Assembly: GCA_947372405.1 (NCBI GenBank)
Contig: CANBTO010000397.1
Span: forward strand, 1 to 5,321
DNA: 5,321 nucleotides
Reading direction: 5' to 3'
DNA from: Verrucomicrobiaceae bacterium
Lineage (GTDB): Bacteria > Verrucomicrobiota > Verrucomicrobiae > Verrucomicrobiales > Akkermansiaceae
This document shows, piece by piece, positions 1 to 5,321 of this stretch (positions are counted from its first letter, which is position 1; each line of letters opens with the position of its first letter). The notes beneath the pieces are model-generated. The model was not told the DNA's origin. It made no database searches and saw only the letters and a list, made by a program, of their open reading frames with translations. The position numbers were made by a program, and so were the translations under genes.

Positions 1-26
1 AGAGGCTGTCTGAAAATTATCTAACG
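1..26. repeat. Left terminal inverted repeat of the IS
   Basis: The first 11 bases, AGAGGCTGTCT, match the reverse complement of the right end exactly. With one mismatch the match extends to 16 bases, and a CTAAC block near the inner end is shared after a one-base offset. The transposase stop codon (TAG on the - strand, 21-23) falls inside this repeat, which is common in compact IS elements. Confidence 0.9.
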
Positions 27-811
27 TGCGATTCTGGCAAGCATTCGCTTGCTCATCGACAGATAAATCATGGCTTCCGAGTGTTCAATTTTAACTTCGT
101 AGTCCCGGATGAGTCGTCGTGACTGGATCAACCATCCAAACGTGCGTTCCACAATCCATCGCTTCGGCACCACTTTGAAGCCCTTGACGTCGTCGGAGCG
201 TTTCACGATCTCAAGTTTTACCCGTCGGTGACGCGGGATTTCCGCCACATGCTCAATGAGTTTTCCCGCGTAGCCACCGTCCGCCCAGATCAGCATGAGC
301 CATCCGAATGCTATGGCTAGAACGTTGAGCAAAAGCTTCGCGCCATCGCGATCCTGCACATCGGCGGTGGTCACTTTCAAGGCAAGGATATTGCCCTGCG
401 TATCTACCAGAACGTGTCGCTTTCTTCCTGTAATCTTCTTACCCGCATCATAACCACGAACTCCGGACTGGCTAGCTGTCCGAACGCTTTGACTATCGAT
501 AATCGCAGCGGTCGGGGCTTTTTTTTTCCAAGTGCGAGGCGGGCCATGTCCCGGATAGCGTGGTGAATCCGTTCCCAGTATCCCAACTTTGCCCACAGTC
601 GGAAATAGTGATAGCAGGTTTTCCAATGAGGCAAGTCGTTGGGCATCATTCGCCAGGCACCGCCCGTTCGGATGATATAAAGAATGCCATCGACGATACT
701 CCGCCTAGAATGCTCTTGCGGACGCCCGCGCAAGGTGTCGGGCTTGGGTGGCAATAGTGTTTCGAGGATTTCCCATTCGGAATCCGTCATGCTGCTTGGA
801 TAACTGGCCAT
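21..811 (-). CDS. IS5-family DDE transposase, OrfAB fusion made by -1 frameshift
   Basis: This is the full transposase that cuts and joins the IS ends, formed when ribosomes slip from OrfA into OrfB at the A9 run (519-527). The predicted fusion is 263 residues from the ATG at 811. The N-terminal part holds the OrfA helix-turn-helix region. OrfB supplies the RNase H-like core with all three acidic residues: D in IIDSQSV (fusion residue about 106, bases 495-497), D in WADGGYAG (about 178, bases 279-281) and E in VERTFGWL (about 222, bases 147-149). The spacing of 72 and 44 residues suits IS427-type enzymes. OrfB alone is open from 626, but 626 down to about 528 gives non-homologous residues and no family start, so independent translation is unlikely. 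No inactivating stop is visible. The slippage itself is inferred from the sequence. Confidence 0.88.
404..811 (-). CDS. IS5-family transposase OrfA (zero-frame product)
   Basis: This 135-residue product results when no frameshift occurs. It begins MASYPSSMTDSEWEILETLL, the typical start of the IS5-family N-terminal (DUF4096-type) DNA-binding domain, and continues through GGAWRMMPNDLPHWKT and the YHYFRLW block to residue 98, where it diverges from the fusion. The last 37 residues after GKKK are simply the zero-frame reading of the OrfB region and have no family character. The ATG at 811 is preferred because GGAG (824-821) sits nine bases upstream. A TTG at 826 in the same frame would add five residues (MEKLG) but would overlap that ribosome site. 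In related elements OrfA can modulate transposition; whether it does so here is unknown. Confidence 0.85.
   Translation of the reverse strand: MASYPSSMTDSEWEILETLLPPKPDTLRGRPQEHSRRSIVDGILYIIRTGGAWRMMPNDLPHWKTCYHYFRLWAKLGYWERIHHAIRDMARLALGKKKPRPLRLSIVKAFGQLASPEFVVMMRVRRLQEESDTFW
518..524 (-). promoter_or_regulatory. Predicted -1 ribosomal frameshift slippery heptamer
   Basis: On the - strand the OrfA frame reads GGA AAA AAA AAG, so the last seven bases form A AAA AAG in the correct phase for tandem -1 slippage. Slipping joins GKKK directly to APTAAIIDSQ of OrfB, which restores the transposase core. A near-palindrome (GATTATCGATAGTC on the - strand, 504-491) begins 13 bases downstream and could form a weak stimulatory hairpin, with one G-U pair. 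The A9 run could also allow transcriptional slippage to the same effect. Confidence 0.75.
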
Positions 812-820
812 GCCGAGTTT

Positions 821-824
821 CTCC
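821..824 (-). promoter_or_regulatory. Ribosome binding site deciding the OrfA start
   Basis: GGAG lies nine bases before the ATG at 811 and overlaps the alternative TTG at 826. It therefore supports the ATG as the transposase start. Confidence 0.6.
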
Positions 825-860
825 AATACCTTACCATATTAGTACAGATTAAAATTACTA

Positions 861-886
861 CTGTTAGTATTTTTAAGACAGCCTCT
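861..886. repeat. Right terminal inverted repeat of the IS
   Basis: Read on the - strand this is AGAGGCTGTCTTAAAA followed by TACTAAC, pairing with the left end at 15 of the first 16 bases. The short segment between it and the transposase start (812-860) is AT-rich and would have to hold the transposase promoter. A TAATAT on the - strand (841-836) could be a -10 box, but no convincing -35 lies 17 bases upstream. Confidence 0.9.
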
Positions 887-1453
887 GACACACAAAAATT
901 CCCAGAAGGACGGCGTGCAGCAGAATATGGCAATGAAGAACCGATTCAAGGTAACGGGCTTCAGTTATTTTATTACAATAGAATCAAAGACAGCATTCAC
1001 GAAATCTGGATATTTAATAAAATAACTGGCAAGCAAACATTTCTTTATGAATATGATCGCTCTGCACAGGCGCAGACATCCGATGATAGCCGCAGTATTC
1101 GGATTGTTGATAGATACGCTAGCGATGCAACTCGAATTGTATTTTTTAAGAATGCAGGTAATGACAAATATATCGAACTTGACACTGGCGACATCGCTCA
1201 AAAAGGCTTAGTGCTTCTCTCGCAAATTTTTCACCTCACAAGTATTCCAAAGATTGATCACCTATATTGTAATAGCAATGATTTTCCAGATGATGAAGGA
1301 AACATCGGAGTCGTGATCTGGGGCTATGAAGGTGGAAAGCAGAGCCTAGATCACTGGTTTTTTAGCTACAACATTAACACTCATGTTGCTTTTAAAAATA
1401 ACCGTGAAGAATCCAAGTATCAACTGCCATTAACACCGATTATGAAAGAGTGA
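887..1453 (+). pseudogene. 3' remnant of an unrecognised AT-rich gene, cut at the IS edge
   Basis: From the IS boundary to the TGA at 1451-1453 one frame stays open for 188 codons and reads like real protein. It has no ATG before the last few codons, and its first GTG is at 1211, so the 5' end is missing, consistent with IS insertion. The product is unrecognised. It alternates short hydrophobic strands and polar turns (IHEIWIFNKITGKQTFLYEYDRS; SDDSRSIRIVDRY; RIVFFKNAGNDKYIEL; IGVVIWGYEGGKQ), which suggests an all-beta fold, perhaps propeller-like; that is only an inference. An alternative is a short GTG-started ORF, 1211-1453 (80 residues), but the sequence upstream is equally protein-like. 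Composition is clearly unlike the neighbours: 961-1020 is only about 25% G+C, against about 57% in a sample of the oxidoreductase (2701-2760), pointing to foreign origin. Confidence 0.6.
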
Positions 1454-1544
1454 AATCGTGACAGGAGCATTACAGATGGGACAGGTCTTTAGTCATACCA
1501 CTAATTCAAATTTCCAGACAAATTCTAGGGACACCACCTACCTC
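1454..1544. other. Spacer with RBS-like motif and short GGGACA repeats
   Basis: This gap holds AGGAG (1463-1467) eight bases before an ATG at 1476 that is in frame with the next reading frame. It also has two copies of GGGACA (1478-1483 and 1528-1533) and two of GACAGG (1460-1465 and 1480-1485). The TAGGGACACCACCTA segment has short complementary ends (TAGG/CCTA). No terminator with a T-tract is visible after the upstream remnant. The spacing of the repeats recalls dispersed intergenic repeat units, but a single window cannot show that. Confidence 0.35.
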
Positions 1545-1913
1545 ATGAAAACATCCACCCCAATTCATTCATCCGCATCCCGCTTCCGTCCTTCCGCCTC
1601 CATCCTCGTAGTGACCTCCACGCTGTTAGCATAAAGCGCGCATTCTGGACCCGCCCCGGCGGCCATGCTCGCACCCGAGGAAGTTAAGGAGTTCAAGCTC
1701 GACGGTAAAAACTTCCAGAACCTCAACGTGGTTACTTTGGAACTCACCCTCAGCGCGAATTTCACCCCGAGGCACCCCTCTGGATTGAGCTTCAAGAAAC
1801 AGCGGATCGTGGTGCTCGATGCAGGGAATCAGGTGCTGTATCTATCCGGTGATAGCCCGACCGAGGCCGCCATCAGGATTTCCGCGCGGAGGGGTCATGA
1901 ATTTATGCGATAG
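1545..1913 (+). pseudogene. Small secreted protein broken by an in-frame TAA in its signal peptide
   Basis: Codons from the ATG at 1545 give a classical export signal: a K/R-containing start with two arginines (residues 13 and 15), then a hydrophobic core SILVVTSTLLA. A TAA follows at codon 30 (1632-1634). The same frame resumes at once with SAHSGPAPAAM and runs to a TAG at 1911-1913, for 122 sense-plus-nonsense codons in all. Both parts share a frame, and the region after the stop reads like a mature exported domain (EEVKEFKLDGKNF; NVVTLELTLSANF; KKQRIVVLDAGNQVLYLSG, beta-rich). I therefore read it as one gene with a nonsense mutation or sequence error. The function is not recognised. Alternatives are a start at 1476, where AGGAG lies eight bases upstream, giving a 52-residue peptide; or an independent 82-residue ORF from the ATG at 1665, which has no clear ribosome site. 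Composition matches the host rather than the AT-rich remnant. Confidence 0.5.
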
Positions 1914-1946
1914 CAAGGCCCCGGCCTCATCGTATCAGGTAGAGCT

Positions 1947-3323
1947 ATGGATCTTATTCAAAACCGCCGTTCTTTCCTCCGCACCTCGGCCGCCGCCGGG
2001 CTTGGTCTCGCCGCTTACGGGGCGTCGTATGCTCGCGCTGCCTCGCCTAACGGGAAGCTCCGCGTCCTGTCCATCGGCGTGGTCGGCACCATCGGCAGGA
2101 ACGACCGCCGCAGCGTGGCCTCGCACCCAAGTGCGGAAATCGTCGGGCTATGCGACGTGGATTCTAACTTTCTCGCAGAGGCCTCCAAGGACCATCCCAG
2201 CGCGTTCACCTGTAGCGATTACCGCGAGGCCTTCGCCAAACACGCGGACAAGTTCGATGCGGTGATCGTTTCCGTGCCGGACTTCTCGCACGCGCCCATC
2301 GTCCTCACTGCCCTGGCCCACGACAAACACGTCTATGGCCAGAAACCCCTCGTCCACCAGCTCGCGGAGTTGTCCATGATCGAGCACGCCATCAAGGCGA
2401 AGCCCCAGCTCGTCACCCAGCTCGGCAACCAACGCATGGCCCATCCCGGCCGCCGTGCGGCGGTGGAAATCCTGCGTCAGGGCCAGCTTGGCAAAGCCAT
2501 CGAAGCCTACGCCTGGACCGGCTCGCCTAATGCCGGTGGCCCGTATTTCAACTACGAAAAAGTCATCAACCCAGATACCGCCCCACCTGCAAACCTCGAT
2601 TGGAACCTGTGGCTCGGTCCCTGCGAGATGATGCCCTATCGCGACCTCATCGCCCCGACGCGGTGGCGCTCCTACTGGAACTTCGGCACCAACGGCCTCG
2701 GCGACTGGGGCTGCCACCTGCTCGACGTGATCATGTTCAGCTATGACGAATTGCTCTCTCCCTTTTCCGTGAAAACCGATTGCTCCGAGCCCGCCGGCAA
2801 GGTCTTTCATGTGAATCCCTGCAAATCCACCCTCATCTATCAGGTCAGCTCGGACAAATTCGCTGGCAAGACATTCCCCGTCCACTACTCCGATAGCAAT
2901 CAGCAGCCCACGCCGGAGCAGATGAAAATCGGCGAGGCGATCAAACAGGGCAACATGACCGTCGTCGTCTGCGAAGGCGGCACCCTTGTGCTCGAGGCGG
3001 ACGGCGGACTCAAGATCTGGCGAGATGGCAAGTCGGAACCGGGACTGAGCATGCCCGGTCTGCCCACCAAGTGGGAAGCGCTCAACCACTGGCACGCCTG
3101 GGTGGACAACTGCCTCGGGAAAAAAACCGAACTCCGCACTCCCTTCAAGGACGGCATCCGCATCACCGAGGCAGCCCTGCTCGCCGTCAAGGCCACTCGT
3201 TTCCCCGGCCAAGAACTCCTGTGGGACCGCCCCAAGCTCGCCTTCACCAACAATGCGGAAGCCACCAAGACCATCGTCAGCCGTGTCTATCGTGAGGGCT
3301 TTGCCCCCCCGGTCATCGGGTGA
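1947..3323 (+). CDS. Tat-exported Gfo/Idh/MocA-family NAD(P)-dependent oxidoreductase
   Basis: This 458-residue protein is of the usual length for exported family members. It starts with a twin-arginine signal (RRSFLRTS, residues 7-14), a hydrophobic stretch rich in A, G and L, and a likely cleavage site after ARA (about residue 31). The Rossmann part follows: IGVVGTIG (43-50) for the dinucleotide, GLCDVD (67-72) ending strand two, and VSVPDFSHAPI (108-118). The usual EKP is here QKP (132-134) with the conserved lysine at 133. GNQRMAHPG (160-168) and WNLWLGP (219-225) lead to GDWGCHLLD (252-260), with D253 and H257 as probable active-site residues. Family enzymes oxidise or reduce sugars, cyclitols and related compounds; the substrate cannot be told. 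An AGGTAGAG element lies just before the ATG. The gene starts 33 bases after the broken small gene, with no sign of a functional operon. Confidence 0.93.
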   Translation: MDLIQNRRSFLRTSAAAGLGLAAYGASYARAASPNGKLRVLSIGVVGTIGRNDRRSVASHPSAEIVGLCDVDSNFLAEASKDHPSAFTCSDYREAFAKHADKFDAVIVSVPDFSHAPIVLTALAHDKHVYGQKPLVHQLAELSMIEHAIKAKPQLVTQLGNQRMAHPGRRAAVEILRQGQLGKAIEAYAWTGSPNAGGPYFNYEKVINPDTAPPANLDWNLWLGPCEMMPYRDLIAPTRWRSYWNFGTNGLGDWGCHLLDVIMFSYDELLSPFSVKTDCSEPAGKVFHVNPCKSTLIYQVSSDKFAGKTFPVHYSDSNQQPTPEQMKIGEAIKQGNMTVVVCEGGTLVLEADGGLKIWRDGKSEPGLSMPGLPTKWEALNHWHAWVDNCLGKKTELRTPFKDGIRITEAALLAVKATRFPGQELLWDRPKLAFTNNAEATKTIVSRVYREGFAPPVIG

Positions 3324-3360
3324 AATCCTTGCCATACCATCCGTCAAGCCGATGGATTTC
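3324..3360. terminator. Weak hairpin in the convergent gap, possible terminator
   Basis: Right at the oxidoreductase stop, CCATC (3337-3341) pairs with GATGG (3351-3355) around a nine-base loop. An outer GAAAT (3322-3326) pairs with ATTTC (3356-3360) across a ten-base bulge. There is no T-tract on either strand, so intrinsic termination is doubtful. It is the only structure seen between the two convergent genes. Confidence 0.2.
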
Positions 3361-3384
3361 CCAAACCATGGTCCCACGATTTAC

Positions 3385-5321
3385 TCATAAGATCACTTGG
3401 TCACAGCACCGCGTAGAGAGGAGTATGCACTCCACCCGTGCGCCCGGATACGCCTGCCGCATGACCTCACGATAAACATTCATTTGACCAGAATACCTCA
3501 AGACCAATTCATTGATGTCATCCAAGGCATCCGTCTTGAAGTCAATCACTTCCACCAAAGTCACGGCCCCGGCTGCATCGCGATGAAGATGCAGCCGGTC
3601 GATCACGCCGCTCAACCATTTGCCATCGAGCACGGCATCCACGGGTTGTTCGCGGAAAAGTTCAATGCGGCGTCCCTTGCGCTCGAAAATATGTCGTAGG
3701 CTTGTGGATACTAACAGATCGGCCACCAGCTTCCCCGCGTCACTAGCAGGCAAAATCGGAGTTTCCTCATCCACCCAGGCAACTTGCTCGAAGGCCTCAT
3801 GCACCTCGCTGCCGAACCTCATGCCGCTGGCGGAATGCCTCACGGCAGCCGTCGTATTTTGCTTCGAGCCGCTCGGTGTCAAACGTTCGCGGCGGGCCAC
3901 CCCGGCAGTTAACGGCAAGATTTCTACCCGAGTTTTCGCACGACTGGTTGCTGGCAGAGTTTCCACCCAGTCCGGCACTCCGGTATGATAGACTACGCCG
4001 GTTTGTCCTTCCGCTCCCACCGCCCTAGCCAACCAGTTCGCCAGTGAGGGCTTGTCCGGTTCTTGGGTTTTGGCCGGTGGTTCGAGGAAAATATAGAGTC
4101 CGCGCTTGGCTCGTGTTAGAGCGACATATAACAGACAGAACGCCTCGTAACGCTGGCTGGCCGTCCATACCGCCTCAGCCTCGCGCATTTCCGGGATCAA
4201 GTCCCGCGCCCATTTCGGCGGCGTTTGTGTGATCCAGTCCCCACCCTGCGCAACGTCGAAATATTGTGAAGATGGAATGCTGTCGTTCGGCACATCCGGC
4301 AGCACCACCACATCGAAACCGAGTCCCTTCGCCTTATGAATCGTCATCACCTGCACGGCGGCGATGCCAGGGCTTTGGGCAATTTCCAAACTCTCGATCC
4401 AGTCCGCCGCCTGCTGGGGCGTCGCTCCGCCGCGTGCGTCCAAACTGGCGAGCGCGGTCATGATGTCACCCGCCCGGCGGCAGCCGAAATCCGACCAACC
4501 CGCCAGCAATGGCCCGATGACCGTCTCGATCATCGCGGCGAACCCCGACTCGGAAACGCTGCCTAACAAGCCCTCCCAAGCCACTTGCCAATGCCCTCCG
4601 AAACGTGTCTCCAGGACGGCTGCCAGCGGTGACATCGCCACCACTTTCTGGGCAAAAGTATCCGCCGGGTTGGCCAGCCATTTGAGCAAATTAGCCAACA
4701 CGATGCCCACCGGGCTGTCCTTCGCGGGCTCCCGCCGACCTTCCTCAATCACGTCAAACCCCTTGGCCCGCAACTCATCCGCCACTTTTCTCACTATGGA
4801 GTTACTCCGGACCAGAACTCCGCAAGTCAGCGGACGTTCACCGATACCGAGCTCATCCAATAATTTTCCTAACCGTTCCAAACGCTGTTCCAATTTGCCC
4901 TCCACCACTTCCACCCGCGCCTCGCCGCGCTTGGCGGTGACGGTTAGAGAGTCGGTGGAAAAATGGTTCTTAAACTTCCAATTTTCTGCAGCAGTCCCAA
5001 ACAGTTCGCCCATTGTCATCGCATCCCCGCAGACTCGGTTGACCAGTTCCAAGACCTCCGGGCATGAGCGCCAGGACTCCTCCATCGTCTCGATTGCTAG
5101 GTCGCCGCCGTAGTTGCGGATCACTTCGTCAAACAAGCCGACCTCACCGCCGCGCCAAGCGTAGATCGCCTGCTTGCGGTCGCCTACGATGAACATCGTA
5201 CCATCCCCCGCGCCCGCCGCCTCGTCGATGAGCGGAACTAGGCCCAGCCAATCCGCACGGCTGGTATCCTGAAATTCATCCAACAGCCAATGCTCGTATC
5301 GGGCATCCAAACGAAAGTCCA
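3385..5321 (-). CDS. addA: AddA/RecB-like ATP-dependent helicase-nuclease, C-terminal part (5' end off window)
   Basis: This is a UvrD/RecB-type (SF1A) helicase fused to a C-terminal RecB-family nuclease, which resects double-strand DNA ends for recombination, normally with AddB. The visible 645 codons begin inside the protein: the frame is open to the edge and reads DFRLDARYEHWLLDEFQDTS, so the TTG at 5310 is not a start. In order: motif II LLDEFQDT (5283-5263), motif III GDRKQAIYAWRGG (from about 5184), a motif IV-like ESWRS (about 5079-5065), motif V VQVMTIHKAKGLGFDVVVLP (4356-4297) and motif VI LLYVALTRAKRGLYIF (4134-4087). The nuclease has GSEVH (H at 3801-3799), EQPV, GVIDRL (D at 3600-3598), IDFKT (D at 3543-3541, K at 3537-3535) and QMNVY, so it looks catalytically intact. 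The Walker A part lies beyond 5321. It could also be a stand-alone RecB-like protein, as AddB is not visible. Confidence 0.92.
   Translation of the reverse strand, partial: DFRLDARYEHWLLDEFQDTSRADWLGLVPLIDEAAGAGDGTMFIVGDRKQAIYAWRGGEVGLFDEVIRNYGGDLAIETMEESWRSCPEVLELVNRVCGDAMTMGELFGTAAENWKFKNHFSTDSLTVTAKRGEARVEVVEGKLEQRLERLGKLLDELGIGERPLTCGVLVRSNSIVRKVADELRAKGFDVIEEGRREPAKDSPVGIVLANLLKWLANPADTFAQKVVAMSPLAAVLETRFGGHWQVAWEGLLGSVSESGFAAMIETVIGPLLAGWSDFGCRRAGDIMTALASLDARGGATPQQAADWIESLEIAQSPGIAAVQVMTIHKAKGLGFDVVVLPDVPNDSIPSSQYFDVAQGGDWITQTPPKWARDLIPEMREAEAVWTASQRYEAFCLLYVALTRAKRGLYIFLEPPAKTQEPDKPSLANWLARAVGAEGQTGVVYHTGVPDWVETLPATSRAKTRVEILPLTAGVARRERLTPSGSKQNTTAAVRHSASGMRFGSEVHEAFEQVAWVDEETPILPASDAGKLVADLLVSTSLRHIFERKGRRIELFREQPVDAVLDGKWLSGVIDRLHLHRDAAGAVTLVEVIDFKTDALDDINELVLRYSGQMNVYREVMRQAYPGARVECILLSTRCCDQVIL

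Larger units (their letters stand above)
1..886 (-). mobile_element. IS5-family insertion sequence (IS427-like, two-frame transposase)
   Basis: The element is bounded by near-perfect terminal inverted repeats: AGAGGCTGTCT at the left edge, and its reverse complement ending at 886. It carries one leftward transposase split over two overlapping frames. Size (about 0.88 kb), the GAGGCTGTC-type ends, the two-frame layout and the DDE motifs all fit the IS427 group of the IS5 family. The exact edges are uncertain by one base. If the true end is GAGGCTGTC (2-885), the A at position 1 and the TGA at 886-888 would fit a TNA target duplication, but the left flank is outside the window. Inverted repeats, both frames and the catalytic residues look intact, so the element may still be active. 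It lies against the 5' side of a truncated gene remnant. Confidence 0.93.

Noticed and set aside
560..757. 65-residue + strand frame inside the IS
   Set aside because: Antisense to the transposase OrfA, with no motif or start context.
836..864. Candidate transposase promoter with TAATAT as -10
   Set aside because: The hexamer 17 bases upstream on the - strand is ACAGTA, which does not resemble a -35 box, so a promoter call is not justified.
965..1201. 78-residue - strand frame inside the AT-rich remnant
   Set aside because: The + strand frame over the same bases is longer, runs unbroken from the IS edge and is more protein-like; the - strand frame has no ribosome site that I can see.
1916..1927. 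AGGCCCCGGCCT inverted repeat just after the broken small gene
   Set aside because: The stem is only four to five pairs with a tiny loop and no T-tract follows, so it does not support a terminator or operator.
1819..2265. 148-residue + strand frame overlapping the start of the oxidoreductase
   Set aside because: Low-complexity, proline/serine/arginine-rich translation in the wrong frame, covering the well-supported Tat signal region.
2148..3377. 409-residue open frame on the - strand opposite the oxidoreductase
   Set aside because: It is the antisense shadow of a GC-rich gene. Its translation has no recognisable motifs, whereas the + strand frame carries clear family motifs throughout.
4364..5113. 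249-residue open frame on the + strand opposite the AddA-like gene
   Set aside because: The serine/arginine/proline-rich translation without motifs is typical of an antisense shadow; the opposite strand has ordered helicase motifs over the same bases.
1..5321. CRISPR arrays, tRNA or rRNA genes, riboswitches, toxin-antitoxin pairs
   Set aside because: No regularly spaced repeats, cloverleaf-like segments, conserved rRNA stretches or paired small genes were seen on either strand.

Overview
The window reads as a piece of a moderately GC-rich chromosome, probably from the Verrucomicrobiota or a related PVC-group bacterium. This is an inference from family style only: a Tat-exported Gfo/Idh/MocA oxidoreductase of the kind abundant in that group, next to an AddA-like helicase-nuclease. 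There is no rRNA or other phylogenetic marker here to settle it.

Layout. Positions 1-886 are a complete or nearly complete IS5-family insertion sequence of the two-frame IS427 type, transcribed leftwards, with matching terminal inverted repeats and an A9 run that suits programmed -1 frameshifting. It has landed in, or lies directly against, an AT-rich gene whose 3' part (887-1453, 188 codons) continues rightwards with no start codon of its own. A short spacer follows (1454-1544), with a good ribosome-binding-site-like motif and short GGGACA repeats. Next is a small secreted-protein reading frame (1545-1913) broken by an in-frame TAA inside its predicted signal peptide. The stretch 1-1913 therefore looks like a decaying accessory patch.

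From 1947 to 3323 there is an intact Tat-signal Gfo/Idh/MocA oxidoreductase on the + strand. It is followed, convergently, by the C-terminal half or more of an AddA/RecB-like helicase-nuclease on the - strand (3385-5321), whose N-terminal ATPase part lies beyond the right edge. The 61-bp convergent gap holds only a weak hairpin.

How the genes relate. There is no visible multi-gene pathway. The oxidoreductase probably acts on a sugar or cyclitol derivative outside the cytoplasm, and the AddA-like protein processes broken DNA ends, normally with an AddB partner that is not in view. No CRISPR array, tRNA, rRNA, toxin-antitoxin pair or recognisable new defence system was found. The points most worth checking are the interrupted AT-rich orphan, the nonsense codon in the secreted small protein, and the frameshift signal of the IS.
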